Of a stretch of 63,702 nucleotides of DNA, positions 7,885 through 17,852 are shown piece by piece. The notes under the pieces were generated by a model, which was not told the DNA's origin, did not search any database, and saw only the letters and a list, made by a program, of their open reading frames with translations. The position numbers and the translations under genes were made by a program. This stretch comes from Holosporaceae bacterium 'Namur' (lineage in GTDB: Bacteria > Pseudomonadota > Alphaproteobacteria > Rickettsiales > Midichloriaceae). Location of the stretch: the NCBI GenBank assembly GCA_014116815.1, contig JACGYV010000009.1, positions 1 through 63,702 on the forward strand, in the 5' to 3' direction. Numbering within the stretch: position 1 is the stretch's first letter; each line of letters opens with the position of its first letter.

Positions 7885-9732
7885 ATGCTTAGTTTTTTAA
7901 GAAATAGTTTACAAAGTGCGGCAATTAAGGCACTAATGATTCTTCTTGCTCTTACATTTATTTTATGGGGTGTAGGAGATATGTTAGGAGGAGGAAGTAA
8001 TGAACCCTATGTATTTAAAGTAGGTAGCCGGGAATTCACAAAATCCATGTGGAAAGAAACAGTTGCCAAGCAAATACAGCATTTAAGTCAAACCTACGGG
8101 CAGCAACTTACGGAAGAGGATTTAAAGGGTTCCGAGTTTTTTAAAAATTTATTAGAACAGCTTATCAACAAAGCAGTGCTTTCCCAAGAAGCAAAAAGAT
8201 TAGGGATTTTAGTCAGTGATGAGATGGTGAAGTATGATATTGCTTCTCACCCGAGTTTCCAAGACGGAACCGGTAAATTTAATAAAGAAATTTTTGATAA
8301 TACTTTACGCAGTATGGGTATTACTGAAGATAAATTCATTAACACATTAAAAGAAGATGTTGCAGTTAATAACCTTGTGCAGCCTTTTATGTCTTTTAAC
8401 TTACCTTCTCCGCAATTCATTGAACAAGTTAACTTAATAGCTAATTCTGAAAGAGAAATAGAGCTTTATGAGATTGACGGTAATAAAATCACCTTATCTA
8501 AGCAACCTTCCGAAGAGGAATTACAAGAAATATTCGATAAGAATCAAAATGAGTTTTCTACTCCTGAAGCCAGAGAAGTTAGTTATTTTACTTTCAATAT
8601 CAAAGATATCGAGCAAAAAGTTGAGTTGTCTGATCAAGAATTGGAAGCTCAATATAAATCAAAAATATTTTTATTTACTCAACCTGAAAAACGCACCATA
8701 TCACAATTGATTTTTAAAGATATGGATACAGCTTTAGAAGCTAAGAAACGGATTGAAGGCGGTGAAAAATTGGCTGCCGTCGGTAAAAGTTTAAAAGCTA
8801 TTAACCGGGAAACTTCACTCGGAACATTAACCAGAGAAGGATTTGATAAAGAAATAGGAGATGCAATTTTCACTACCTCAGAAGGTAAGATTTCCATACC
8901 TATTCAATCACCGATGGGGATCCATTTATTCGAAATAAATAAAATTATTCCTCAAAAAGTATTAACATTTGAAGAAGCAAAACCTACCCTTAGAACTCAG
9001 CTTATAGAAGAAAAGTTATTTGAAAGACTTTCGACACTTGCTCAACGTATAGATAATGAAATAGTTAATAACAAAACGATTGAAGAGATTGCTAAGGAGC
9101 GTAATTATAAATTAATTCGCACCAAAATAGCCGAGCAACCTAGTACTAAATTTTCTAAAAGCTTGGAAGATTCCCCGGCATTTAGAACTACTGCTTTTTC
9201 TACCGATTTAAATACTACTTCAATGGTTACTCCTTATGATGACGGTACATTTTTTGTACTTAAGACAGAGAAAATAAACCATAAACGATTTAAAGCTAAG
9301 GAAGAAGTAAAAGATAAGCTAATGAAGTTTTGGGCTAATGAACAAAAGGATATATTACTTAAACACAGTTCGAAAAATTTAGCTGAATTTTTAAAGAATA
9401 ATAAACCTATACCAAACGAAATACAAAAACTTGTTGCTTTGAAAAAATTAAAATTAAATAGGGATAATACCGAATCATTACCTAACGAACTGGTTGATCA
9501 GATTTACCGTACGCAATTAAAGCAAACTACCGCTGCATATAGGCTTGATAATAAATATCTGATAGCAAAACTTATTAAGATAAACAAACCTAATAAGCAA
9601 TTATTAGATAAACATAAATTTGAAACTCAAGCATTATTTGCGCAGACACAACAAGATATTTTCATTAAGGAGTATATTGCTGACGCTAAAAAGCATTATG
9701 ATATAAAAATTAATTATGAGCTTTTGAAATAA
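7885..9732 (+). CDS. ppiD: Membrane-anchored periplasmic peptidyl-prolyl isomerase (PpiD/SurA type)
   Basis: This is a folding helper at the outer face of the inner membrane. The 615-residue protein has an N-terminal membrane anchor (AIKALMILLALTFILWGVGD, about residues 14-33) and a SurA_N-like helical domain to about residue 190. A parvulin domain around 235-355 contains TISQLIF and GIHLFEINKI. Long helical C-terminal arms follow. This order is typical of PpiD. In many Gram-negatives lpxD-fabZ-lpxA follow skp; here ppiD takes that place. No defect is seen. Confidence 0.88.
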   Translation: MLSFLRNSLQSAAIKALMILLALTFILWGVGDMLGGGSNEPYVFKVGSREFTKSMWKETVAKQIQHLSQTYGQQLTEEDLKGSEFFKNLLEQLINKAVLSQEAKRLGILVSDEMVKYDIASHPSFQDGTGKFNKEIFDNTLRSMGITEDKFINTLKEDVAVNNLVQPFMSFNLPSPQFIEQVNLIANSEREIELYEIDGNKITLSKQPSEEELQEIFDKNQNEFSTPEAREVSYFTFNIKDIEQKVELSDQELEAQYKSKIFLFTQPEKRTISQLIFKDMDTALEAKKRIEGGEKLAAVGKSLKAINRETSLGTLTREGFDKEIGDAIFTTSEGKISIPIQSPMGIHLFEINKIIPQKVLTFEEAKPTLRTQLIEEKLFERLSTLAQRIDNEIVNNKTIEEIAKERNYKLIRTKIAEQPSTKFSKSLEDSPAFRTTAFSTDLNTTSMVTPYDDGTFFVLKTEKINHKRFKAKEEVKDKLMKFWANEQKDILLKHSSKNLAEFLKNNKPIPNEIQKLVALKKLKLNRDNTESLPNELVDQIYRTQLKQTTAAYRLDNKYLIAKLIKINKPNKQLLDKHKFETQALFAQTQQDIFIKEYIADAKKHYDIKINYELLK

Positions 9733-9804
9733 ATTAGGCTGCATATTTTTTTACTAAAAAACTTATAAAATTAATTCATTAAAAATAGTTTTTAAATAAA
9801 ATTA

Positions 9805-9849
9805 ATTAATATAGCTTGAAATTAAAGTTGACCATTAAGCTATATTAAT
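9805..9849. repeat. Inverted repeat with 13-bp perfect arms upstream of the 290-aa gene
   Basis: ATTAATATAGCTT (9805-9817) is the exact reverse complement of AAGCTATATTAAT (9837-9849), with a 19-base loop. It lies between ppiD and the next gene and could be a ppiD terminator without a good T-run, or a leader structure. Confidence 0.45.
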
Positions 9850-9888
9850 ATTATTTTAAAGTAAGTTAATTACTCTGTAGACAACATT

Positions 9889-10761
9889 ATGCACTTAAAA
9901 AGTAGAAAGCTAATAAGCAAGGCTATTATTTTTATACTTTATTCTTCTTTAGCTCTAAGATGCTATGCATTAGACGATACTCAAGCATTTTGTATAAATG
10001 AAGATCTTTCTCAAATTGAAAAAGACTCGCTTATATATAATACAGTAATTAATACCTATAACTCAATTACTAAAGATATCGGAACTGCGGATAATATTTG
10101 GGATGCAAACTTTATTAAGCAAGATCCTGAGCTTATGAAAGCAATTGAAGAATATAAAGTTAATAAACGCGGGCATGCAGCCAAGAAGTTAAGATTATCA
10201 GGTTTAAATGCTGCTGAGCTACATGAATTATTATTAAAACAAGGATTCGAATATCAAAGAAAGCCATTGCATATTCTTAAAAACGATAAAATATTTTGGC
10301 TCAAAGACGGCGCAACTACTGCTGATGCCGATCACAAGAATATTGTACCCATCGATATTTATATACACAAGGACGGCAGCATTGTAAAAGTAAAGCCCTT
10401 CGGAGTTCCGGATAAGCAGGCAAAGGCTCCCCGTAGGGAAGCTCATTTCAGTAAAGCAGTGTTAAAAAATTTACCTTGTGATTGTGTGGATAGGGATTGT
10501 AAATACGATATAAGCTATAAAAATGAAGCTTTCAAAGTAACGGAATTAGGATATGCGGTACCTAAAAGTCCTTCGGCTAAGGCAGGTCTTAAACTACCTT
10601 ATAATAATAGCGCATATCTAGGCAAAAAACTGAATTATGCTATAATTACTACCCTCGCTAACTTAAGCCATATAAAATTAGTAACTAATTGCCCTTCATT
10701 AGAAAATAGATTTTTACAAAGAAACAAAATTAAAATTAATGAGCAGCATACTGTTAATTAA
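9889..10761 (+). CDS. Unknown secreted protein
   Basis: A 290-residue protein with an N-terminal hydrophobic stretch (about residues 10-27, then CYALDD) that looks like a signal peptide. I do not recognise the family with certainty. The C-terminal half has a compact-domain look, with DIYIHKDGSIVKVKPFG followed by a Cys cluster (PCDCVDRDC, about residues 197-205). The KDGSIVKVKP strand pair recalls C-terminal modules of polymorphic toxins, but that is an unverified impression. Its end overlaps the end of the next, convergent gene by 4 bases. Export to the periplasm or beyond is inferred from the N-terminus. Confidence 0.65.
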   Translation: MHLKSRKLISKAIIFILYSSLALRCYALDDTQAFCINEDLSQIEKDSLIYNTVINTYNSITKDIGTADNIWDANFIKQDPELMKAIEEYKVNKRGHAAKKLRLSGLNAAELHELLLKQGFEYQRKPLHILKNDKIFWLKDGATTADADHKNIVPIDIYIHKDGSIVKVKPFGVPDKQAKAPRREAHFSKAVLKNLPCDCVDRDCKYDISYKNEAFKVTELGYAVPKSPSAKAGLKLPYNNSAYLGKKLNYAIITTLANLSHIKLVTNCPSLENRFLQRNKIKINEQHTVN

Positions 10762-11225
10762 TCTAAAGGCTCAAAGCCTGATACAAAAATGACTGATAAA
10801 AACTCATTCTGCTGATCATCATAAGCGTTACCTATGTTAAGAACAATTCCTTCAGCTTCAGCTGATTTATAATTTTCTAAGTTGTTTTTTATAATCTCAT
10901 GCTTATTTAATAATATTTTATGCTCTGAAATGAGTAGATTAAGTGCGTCAATTTTCTGCTTATAGCAATCATACAAATATATATTCTCACTGAATTTACA
11001 CTTTACTAAAGGTTCATGAACTTCTTTAAAACTTATTAAAATCTTTTCCAGCCCGGTTATAATATCTTTAAAGGATTTAATATTGTTATAAAGCAAATGG
11101 TTGTAAGGCGCATACAGCAGAGACAAATGAACGTTAAATAGAAAGATTTTACTGCCGTTTACCCATTTTTCCATTTGAGCTAACACATTATCATATGCGG
11201 TGAAGAAGTCGTTATCATTAATCAT
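10758..11225 (-). CDS. Unknown 155-aa protein
   Basis: Not recognised. The 155 residues are mostly helical in character, without a signal peptide or clear membrane segment, and the C-terminus is mixed. No Shine-Dalgarno sequence is obvious before the ATG at 11225. It is convergent with the secreted-protein gene (stop codons overlap by 4 bases) and divergent from ispH across 221 bases. Codon use resembles its neighbours, so it is probably real. Confidence 0.55.
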   Translation of the reverse strand: MINDNDFFTAYDNVLAQMEKWVNGSKIFLFNVHLSLLYAPYNHLLYNNIKSFKDIITGLEKILISFKEVHEPLVKCKFSENIYLYDCYKQKIDALNLLISEHKILLNKHEIIKNNLENYKSAEAEGIVLNIGNAYDDQQNEFLSVIFVSGFEPLD

Positions 11226-11446
11226 AATATTTTAATGTATATATTTAAAAAAGTAATGAAGAGTTATATGTGAATTCTCCCCTAATACTATAGTATTTTT
11301 TAATAACAGTTTGGTGAAGTTATTTTTTATAAATAGAAGACCATTAGTTAAAACAGAAATTATATATTTTGTAATAGCTCTGGAAAAAACCCGAGTTTTG
11401 GCTTATTATAAGCTTTGAAGATATAAAAATATAAGAAGTTGCTATA

Positions 11447-12388
11447 GTGAATGAACGTGAAATAAAAGTTGTTTTGGCCAGACCTAGAGGTTTTTGCGCT
11501 GGAGTGGAAAGGGCAATAGATATCGTTGAAAAAGCCTTACAAAAATATGGCGCCCCGGTGTATGTTCGCCATGAAATCGTTCATAATAAATATGTGGTTG
11601 AGGACTTAAAAGCCAAGGGAGCGGTTTTTGTTGATGAAGTGGATTTAATACCTCCCGGTGCGCTAACCATATTTTCCGCCCACGGTGTTTCGGAAAAAGT
11701 TGAAGAAGAGGCCGCAAAGCGTAATTTGCCTACAATTGATGCAACATGCCCGCTGGTTAAAAAGGTTCATAAAGAAGCTCAACGACATGAAATGGAAGGC
11801 CATCAGATTATTTTAATCGGACATAAAGGCCACCCTGAAGTTGAGGGTACCAGCGGAAGAGTAAAAGACGAAGTTATACTAATCCAAAAGCTTGAGGATG
11901 TAGAAAATATAAAGGTTAACAACCCTGATAAACTTGCTTATGTAACTCAGACTACCTTAAGTGTGGATGATACGAGAGCAATAATCGCGGCTTTAAAGAA
12001 AAGGTTTCCTAATATTGAAGGACCTGAGTTAAAAGATATATGCTATGCTACGCAGAACCGCCAGGATGCGGTAAAAAATTTGGCTAAGAGTGTAGATATA
12101 ATATTGGTAATCGGCGCTAAAAACAGCTCAAATTCTAATAGATTAAGGGACTTGGGTGAAGAGATGGGAATAACATCTTATCTTATTGACGGGGCAGATG
12201 ATATTAATGTTGAGTGGTTTTCAGAAGCAAATAAGATAGGTATTACGGCAGGTGCTTCTGCGCCTGAAATATTGCTTGAAAAAGTATTGGATAAATTGAA
12301 CAAATTATTTAAGCTAAAGATAGAGATTATGGAAGGAGTAGAAGAAAACGTGAAATTTAAATTACCGAAAGAGCTATACTCAGTATAA
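11447..12388 (+). CDS. ispH: 4-hydroxy-3-methylbut-2-enyl diphosphate reductase IspH
   Basis: This iron-sulfur enzyme makes IPP and DMAPP in the last step of the MEP isoprenoid pathway. The 313-residue protein carries the three conserved cluster cysteines in RGFCAGVERA, DATCPLVKKV and DICYATQNRQ, plus the AHGVS motif. It starts at GTG (11447), which gives the normal N-terminus. It precedes a GST gene by 8 bases and probably shares its transcript. The isoprenoids feed ispB (25391) and ubiquinone in the same window. Confidence 0.97.
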   Translation: MNEREIKVVLARPRGFCAGVERAIDIVEKALQKYGAPVYVRHEIVHNKYVVEDLKAKGAVFVDEVDLIPPGALTIFSAHGVSEKVEEEAAKRNLPTIDATCPLVKKVHKEAQRHEMEGHQIILIGHKGHPEVEGTSGRVKDEVILIQKLEDVENIKVNNPDKLAYVTQTTLSVDDTRAIIAALKKRFPNIEGPELKDICYATQNRQDAVKNLAKSVDIILVIGAKNSSNSNRLRDLGEEMGITSYLIDGADDINVEWFSEANKIGITAGASAPEILLEKVLDKLNKLFKLKIEIMEGVEENVKFKLPKELYSV

Positions 12389-12396
12389 AAAAATAT

Positions 12397-13065
12397 ATGT
12401 TAGAAATTTATCACCATCCTATTTGTCCGTTTTCAAGAAAATTAAGAATTGTGCTTAATGAGAAAAAGGTGGAATTTGAATTGATTGCGGAAAAATATTG
12501 GGAAAGAAGAGCTGAATTTGCAGCGCTGAATCCTGCGTGTGCTACGCCTGTAGTAGTAAAACAGGATAATGTTATTTTATGTAGCAATTCCGCTATCTTT
12601 GAATATTTTGAAGAAGTGATGAGTGAAAAAAACTTAATCGGAGATTCCCCGCTTGAACGAGCTAAAGTTAGGAGTGTTTGTGATTGGTTCGATAATAAAT
12701 TTTATACTGAAATCACAAAATATTTAGTAACGGAAAAATTTATTAAAGTGGTAACGAAAGTCGGTGAGCCTAATTCTAATGCTATAAGGGCAGCTAAAAA
12801 AAACTTAAGCTATCATATTGATTATATAGATCACCTTTTGCAAAAAAATGATTATTTATGCGGTGAGAAAATAACTTTAGCGGATTTTGCGGCTGCTGCG
12901 CAAATTTCAGTTTTAGATTTTATAGGAGATATTTCATGGGAAAGAAGTCATCGGGTCAAGCATTGGTATGCTTTAATTAAATCCAGACCCAGCTTCAGAC
13001 CCTTATTATTTGATAAAGTGCAGGGAATATTCCCTCCGAAAAATTATGCAGATCCGGATTTTTAA
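12397..13065 (+). CDS. Glutathione S-transferase family protein
   Basis: A 222-residue cytosolic GST-fold protein. The N-terminal thioredoxin-like half opens MLEIYHHPICPFSRKLRIVL, with a CPFS motif at the glutathione site, and includes the cis-Pro region (ATPVVV) and SNSAIFEYFE. The C-terminal half is helical with LCGEKITLADFAAAAQ, the GST N-capping motif. Substrate cannot be told. It follows ispH by 8 bases and precedes anmK by 21. Confidence 0.88.
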   Translation: MLEIYHHPICPFSRKLRIVLNEKKVEFELIAEKYWERRAEFAALNPACATPVVVKQDNVILCSNSAIFEYFEEVMSEKNLIGDSPLERAKVRSVCDWFDNKFYTEITKYLVTEKFIKVVTKVGEPNSNAIRAAKKNLSYHIDYIDHLLQKNDYLCGEKITLADFAAAAQISVLDFIGDISWERSHRVKHWYALIKSRPSFRPLLFDKVQGIFPPKNYADPDF

Positions 13066-13086
13066 AACCGAAGTAAAGAGAGTGAA

Positions 13087-14187
13087 ATGAACTTGCAGGA
13101 ACGGAAGGATACTTTAGTTGCAATAGGGCTTATGAGCGGCACTTCATTTGATGGGGTGGATGCCGCACTGATAATCAGTGACGGTGAAGATAAAATAGAG
13201 TGCGGGCAGGGGATCACTTTGGATTATCCTATAAGCGTTAAACATAAACTAAGAAACATTACATCTGCCGGTCTTGGTGAGCTTATAGAGATTGAAGATG
13301 AAATCACTCATTTACATATAGAAGCAGTAAAAGAGGTATTAAAGTTAAACAACTTAAAGACCGAAGAAGTACAACTAATCGGTTTTCACGGTCAAACTGT
13401 AATACATATACCTGAAAAGCATTTAACTTGGCAGATCGGTAACCCGAGTTTACTTGCTTATGAAACAAGAATAGATGTGATTAGTGATTTTAGAAGGAAG
13501 GATCTTGCTGCTAAAGGATTAGGCGCTCCTCTTGTACCTATATTTCATAAGGCGATAGCTGCAAACTTAGCTAAACCCTGTGCTATTTTGAACATTGGCG
13601 GCGTAGCAAATATCACGTATATAGATCAAGATGAGCTAATTGCTTTTGATACTGGCTTCGGTAATGCTCCCATTGATGATCTTCTTAATAAAAGGTTGGA
13701 TATAGAGTATGACAAGGAGGGGAAAATTGCCTTCAGCGGAAAAGTCGATGACTATATAGTAAGCAAGTTTTTAGCCCATGATTATTTCTCCGAATCCCCG
13801 CCGAAAGCATTGGATAGAAATGCATTTGATTTTAGTTTTTTAGAAAGTATGACAACAGAAGATGGGGCTGCATGTTTAGGTGTAATTATTGCTGAAGCAG
13901 TAAAGCGCGGAATATCATTACTACCTAAAAAGCCACTACACTTATATGTTTGCGGCGGCGGAAGAAAAAATAAATTTATAATGAAATGTTTAAGTGATCT
14001 GCTTGGTATCAAAGTAACATCTATAGAAGAAATTATAATTGAAGGGAAGCCTCTAAACGGAGATCTTATAGAAGCGTATGCTTTCGGATATCTTGCCGTG
14101 CGCAGTCATAAAAATCTCTATATCAGCTTCCCGACCACAACTTCTAGCCGGCATCCGGTAGTTGGCGGCGTCTTCTGTCGCGCTTAA
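13087..14187 (+). CDS. anmK: Anhydro-N-acetylmuramic acid kinase
   Basis: AnmK phosphorylates and opens 1,6-anhydro-MurNAc, recycling peptidoglycan fragments to MurNAc-6-phosphate. The 366-residue protein has the family start GLMSGTSFDGVDAAL, GFHGQTV, the phosphate-binding NIGGVANIT, AFDTGFGNAPIDD and a C-terminal VCGGGRKN. With murB and glmM in this window it supports active peptidoglycan metabolism. The last 44 bases overlap the end of the convergent hydrolase gene, an unusually deep convergent overlap. Confidence 0.96.
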   Translation: MNLQERKDTLVAIGLMSGTSFDGVDAALIISDGEDKIECGQGITLDYPISVKHKLRNITSAGLGELIEIEDEITHLHIEAVKEVLKLNNLKTEEVQLIGFHGQTVIHIPEKHLTWQIGNPSLLAYETRIDVISDFRRKDLAAKGLGAPLVPIFHKAIAANLAKPCAILNIGGVANITYIDQDELIAFDTGFGNAPIDDLLNKRLDIEYDKEGKIAFSGKVDDYIVSKFLAHDYFSESPPKALDRNAFDFSFLESMTTEDGAACLGVIIAEAVKRGISLLPKKPLHLYVCGGGRKNKFIMKCLSDLLGIKVTSIEEIIIEGKPLNGDLIEAYAFGYLAVRSHKNLYISFPTTTSSRHPVVGGVFCRA

Positions 14188-14848
14188 CTTTTCTTGGTCT
14201 TTGCATTACTGCTATACGTGGCTTAATATAATTTTCTATGGCTTCATTCAGCTTATCCAATTCTCCGGCAAAGAAGTGATCGGCATTATTAACCGGGACG
14301 TACTCAACATTAGAATCTCTCTGCTTTTCAAGCTTTTCATATAGATTGTAAACTGCTTCTTCGGAGACGACCGTATCTTTAGTACCCTGAATAATTAACC
14401 CTTGTGCCGGGCAAGGTGAAAGAAAGTTGAAATCATAAGAATTAGCCGGAGGCGAAACAGCAATAAACCCATTTACTTCAGGCCTTCTCATCAGAAGCTG
14501 TAAAGCTATCCATGCACCGAAAGAAAATCCGCTGATCCAATAACTGGAGGCCTCAGGATTTTGGGTTTGTAACCAATCCATTGCAGCAGCGGCATCCATC
14601 AATTCTCCAACTCCGTTATCAAAAATACCGGTTGACTTCCCTACCCCTCTAAAATTAAATCTAAGCACGGAAAAGTTATTCTTAACAAAAGTATAAAACA
14701 TATTGTAAACAACCTTATTATTCATAGTGCCGCCATGCAGCGGATGGGGGTGCAGTATGAGTGCAATCGGAGCTTGCGGATCCGGGTTTTGGTGATATTT
14801 GCCTTCAATCTTCCCTGCTTGCCCGTTAAAAATAATTTCTTTTACCAT
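14144..14848 (-). CDS. Alpha/beta hydrolase
   Basis: A 234-residue alpha/beta-hydrolase. LILHPHPLHGGTMNN is the oxyanion-side motif of this subgroup and GFSFGAW is the nucleophile elbow. GTKDTVVS supplies the acid and NADHFF the catalytic His. The start is the ATG at 14848, preceded by AAGGAG; the TTG one codon earlier is less likely. The C-terminus is very basic (RKVKRDRRRRQLPDAG), and this tail is exactly what overlaps anmK. The substrate is unknown. Confidence 0.88.
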   Translation of the reverse strand: MVKEIIFNGQAGKIEGKYHQNPDPQAPIALILHPHPLHGGTMNNKVVYNMFYTFVKNNFSVLRFNFRGVGKSTGIFDNGVGELMDAAAAMDWLQTQNPEASSYWISGFSFGAWIALQLLMRRPEVNGFIAVSPPANSYDFNFLSPCPAQGLIIQGTKDTVVSEEAVYNLYEKLEKQRDSNVEYVPVNNADHFFAGELDKLNEAIENYIKPRIAVMQRPRKVKRDRRRRQLPDAG

Positions 14849-15024
14849 CAAGGTGCTCCTTAAAAATTTCTTAGTATTTTATTAGGTTATTGTTGAAAAC
14901 ATAAGGAAAATACATTATATATTTCATTAACAATAGCCAAGTAAAATATTAGGTTTTTATACTAACCATATTTACATTATAATAAACTGATTGAATTTTA
15001 GAAGTAAAGAATTGATGAGGGAAG

Positions 15025-15453
15025 ATGTTTTTAACAACAAAGGGTAGATATGCAGTTATGGCTATGGTTGATTTAGCTATAAATGACGGCGGTTTTCCGC
15101 AAAAGCTATCTTTGATTTCCGAAAGACAGGGTATTGATATTGCATATTTAGAGCAAATATTTGCTAAATTAAAAAGCGAGGGATTGGTTAAATCTTTTAA
15201 AGGGCCGGGAGGCGGCTATAAATTGGCGGCTGTGCCGACGGAAGTTAAAGTATTTGATATTATGGCTGCGGTTGAGGAGCAAATTAGGATGACCAGGTGC
15301 AATAATAAAAGTTTAAACGGCTGTGCCAGAAATAGTAAAAGATGTGAAACACATGAGCTATGGGCGGAATTGGAAGCACAAATTTCTAACTTTTTAAGTT
15401 CCGTCACACTTGCGGATGTTTGTAACGGAAGAATTAATAAAAAGAGTGCATAG
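15025..15453 (+). CDS. iscR: Rrf2-family iron-sulfur regulator IscR
   Basis: A 142-residue transcription regulator whose [2Fe-2S] state reports cluster supply. It has the winged-helix start MFLTTKGRYAVMAMVDLA, the wing GPGGGYKLA, and three cysteines plus His in the cluster loop (TRC, NGC and RCETHELW). It heads the isc operon, 8 bases before the next gene. A TATAAT at 14978-14983 is the likely -10; IscR would be expected to repress this promoter, but I could not define its operator. Confidence 0.94.
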   Translation: MFLTTKGRYAVMAMVDLAINDGGFPQKLSLISERQGIDIAYLEQIFAKLKSEGLVKSFKGPGGGYKLAAVPTEVKVFDIMAAVEEQIRMTRCNNKSLNGCARNSKRCETHELWAELEAQISNFLSSVTLADVCNGRINKKSA

Positions 15454-15461
15454 AAAGAATT

Positions 15462-16583
15462 ATGATATTAGGAGAAAAAGTTTATTTTGATCATAATGCG
15501 ACTACCCCGCTTCTTAAAGAAGTGAGGGAAGCAATGGAGGGTATTGCTCATCTTCCGCTTAACCCCTCCTCCGTGCATTCTTACGGCAGATATGCAAAAA
15601 AACTTTTAGAGGATGCAAGGAATGAGGTTGCCGGCGCTCTATGCGCAACAGAGCAGTATAAAACAGTTTTTACCGCCTCAGGAACGGAAGCAAATAATTT
15701 AGCTATCAGTGGAATGAAAGAATACAAGTGTATTACCTCACAAATTGAGCACCCGGCGGTTTTGAAAGTAGCGGGTGAAGGATTAATACCTGTAGACGGT
15801 AACGGGGTGGTTAAATTAGATGTTTTAGAACGGATTTTGTCTACTTCCGATAAGCCGATACTAATTTCAGTAATTACGGCAAGTAATGAAATCGGAGTAA
15901 TTCAGCCGATACATGAAGTAGTAAAGCTTGCACGAAAATATAAAGCATTCGTACATACGGATGCTTCGCAATATATCGGCAAAGCCGGAATAAATATAGC
16001 TGAGCTTGATGCCGATATGGTGACCGTTTGCGGCCATAAATTCGGTGCACCTGTCGGAGTCGGTGCTTTGATATTTAAAAAGCAGTTGCCGCTTACTTCG
16101 ATAATGAAAGGAGGAGGCCAGGAATTCAGGTTTCGTCCGGGAACGCAAAATATTTTAGCTATTCATGGTTTCGGTGTGGCATGCAGCAAAATTAAACGGA
16201 TCATAACTTCATTTACTAAGCTTGAAAAATATAGAGATTTTTTAGAAGAGGAAGTGATGCGGATAGCCGGAGATTCGATAATATTCGGTAAGAATGCGGC
16301 AAGAATGCCGAATGTTTCCTCTTTCACCATGCCGGGTGTAAATAATGAAACACAAGTTATTCATTTTGATTTAAATGGATTCGCGGTAAGTACGGGTGCC
16401 GCCTGTTCTTCGGGAAGAGTGGATTTGCCTTATGTGCATATGGCGATGGGGTATGAACAAAAGCAAGCGAGTTGTGCAATACGAGTGAGTATGGGTGCGG
16501 GAAATACTTTAGAACAAGTAAAGAAATTTATAAAAGTTTGGCGAGATTTATATTTAAAAACCAGATTAACAGATGCAGCATAG
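15462..16583 (+). CDS. Cysteine desulfurase, NifS-like (first of two)
   Basis: This PLP enzyme removes sulfur from cysteine for Fe-S or tRNA modification. The 373 residues have the PLP-lysine motif GHKFGAPVGVGAL and the active-site loop cysteine in STGAACSSG. It is more diverged than iscS, which follows 9 bases later. A pair of desulfurases in front of iscU is the arrangement known in Rickettsia. A real division of labour is not visible from sequence. Confidence 0.9.
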   Translation: MILGEKVYFDHNATTPLLKEVREAMEGIAHLPLNPSSVHSYGRYAKKLLEDARNEVAGALCATEQYKTVFTASGTEANNLAISGMKEYKCITSQIEHPAVLKVAGEGLIPVDGNGVVKLDVLERILSTSDKPILISVITASNEIGVIQPIHEVVKLARKYKAFVHTDASQYIGKAGINIAELDADMVTVCGHKFGAPVGVGALIFKKQLPLTSIMKGGGQEFRFRPGTQNILAIHGFGVACSKIKRIITSFTKLEKYRDFLEEEVMRIAGDSIIFGKNAARMPNVSSFTMPGVNNETQVIHFDLNGFAVSTGAACSSGRVDLPYVHMAMGYEQKQASCAIRVSMGAGNTLEQVKKFIKVWRDLYLKTRLTDAA

Positions 16584-16592
16584 GAGAAGATT

Positions 16593-17810
16593 ATGACTCA
16601 GTTGAAACTTCCGATTTATATGGATTACCAGGCAACTACTCCGACTGATCCGAGAGTGGTGGAAGAAATGCTTCCATATTTTACCCATAAATTCGGTAAC
16701 CCTCACTCGAGAAGTCACTCATACGGTTGGGAGGCGGAGGAAGCTATTGAACAAGCCAGAGAAGATGTTGCAAAATTAATAAATGCGAGTGCAAAGGAAA
16801 TTATTTTCACTTCAGGTGCAACCGAATCTAATAACTTGGCGATTAAGGGCGTAGCTAAATTTTATCGCGATCAGCGAGATCACATTATTACCGTTCAAAC
16901 TGAGCACAAATGTGTTTTGGATACCTGTAGGCACTTGGAGCAGGAAGGATTTAAGGTGACTTATCTACCCGTTCAACCGAACGGTTTAATTGATCTAAAT
17001 AAATTAAAAGAAGTTATTACCGATAGAACCGTTATAGTTTCTATAATGGCGGTAAATAATGAAATAGGAGTGATTCAGCCGATAGAGGAAATCGGGAAGA
17101 TATGTAGAGAAAAGGGAGTTTTTCTGCATACTGATGCAGCACAGGCTTTCGGTAAAATACCGCTTGATGTAATTGCCATGAACATAGATTTAATGAGTAT
17201 CTCAGGCCATAAAATTTACGGACCTAAAGGGGTAGGCGCATTATTTGTCGGCCGTAAACCGAGAGTAAGGATAGAGGCAATGATAAACGGCGGCGGGCAA
17301 GAGAGAGGAATGCGCTCAGGTACTCTTCCTACTCCGCTTATCGTCGGTTTAGGGGTTGCGGCAAAAATTGCACATGAAGAGATGACGGAAGAAACCAAAA
17401 GAGTTGAAAGACTTGCGGATAAATTCTTGAAGGAGATAATGAAAATCCCGGAAGTTTATATTAACGGTGATCCGAAAGCTAGGATACCCGGGAATATAAA
17501 TATCAGTTTTTCCTGTATTGAAGGTGAATCAATGATCGGAGCAATTAAAGACTTAGCGGTTTCTTCAGGCTCTGCATGTACTTCCGCTTCACTTGAGTCA
17601 TCTTATGTACTAAGAGCGTTAGGGGTAGATGAGGAGCTTGCGCATACTTCAATAAGATTCGGTATCGGCAGATTTACTACCGAGGAAGAGGTGGATTATG
17701 CAATACAATGTGTAAAAAACAGTGTGCAAAAATTGAGAGATTTAAGCCCATTATGGGAAATGCTGCAAGAAGGTGTTGATCTTAAATCGGTTAATTGGAC
17801 GGGACATTAG
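16593..17810 (+). CDS. iscS: Cysteine desulfurase IscS
   Basis: The main sulfur donor for Fe-S assembly and tRNA thiolation. The 405-residue protein has [13 protein letters not shown] at its start, [15 protein letters not shown] around the PLP lysine, and [12 protein letters not shown] with the persulfide cysteine. It ends in the long IscS-type tail ([10 protein letters not shown]), which docks IscU. GGAGAAG precedes the ATG. Confidence 0.97.
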   Translation: MTQLKLPIYMDYQATTPTDPRVVEEMLPYFTHKFGNPHSRSHSYGWEAEEAIEQAREDVAKLINASAKEIIFTSGATESNNLAIKGVAKFYRDQRDHIITVQTEHKCVLDTCRHLEQEGFKVTYLPVQPNGLIDLNKLKEVITDRTVIVSIMAVNNEIGVIQPIEEIGKICREKGVFLHTDAAQAFGKIPLDVIAMNIDLMSISGHKIYGPKGVGALFVGRKPRVRIEAMINGGGQERGMRSGTLPTPLIVGLGVAAKIAHEEMTEETKRVERLADKFLKEIMKIPEVYINGDPKARIPGNINISFSCIEGESMIGAIKDLAVSSGSACTSASLESSYVLRALGVDEELAHTSIRFGIGRFTTEEEVDYAIQCVKNSVQKLRDLSPLWEMLQEGVDLKSVNWTGH

Positions 17811-17852
17811 AATCAATTTAAGAATATAAAAAGTTAGTTAGGGAAGAAGCTT

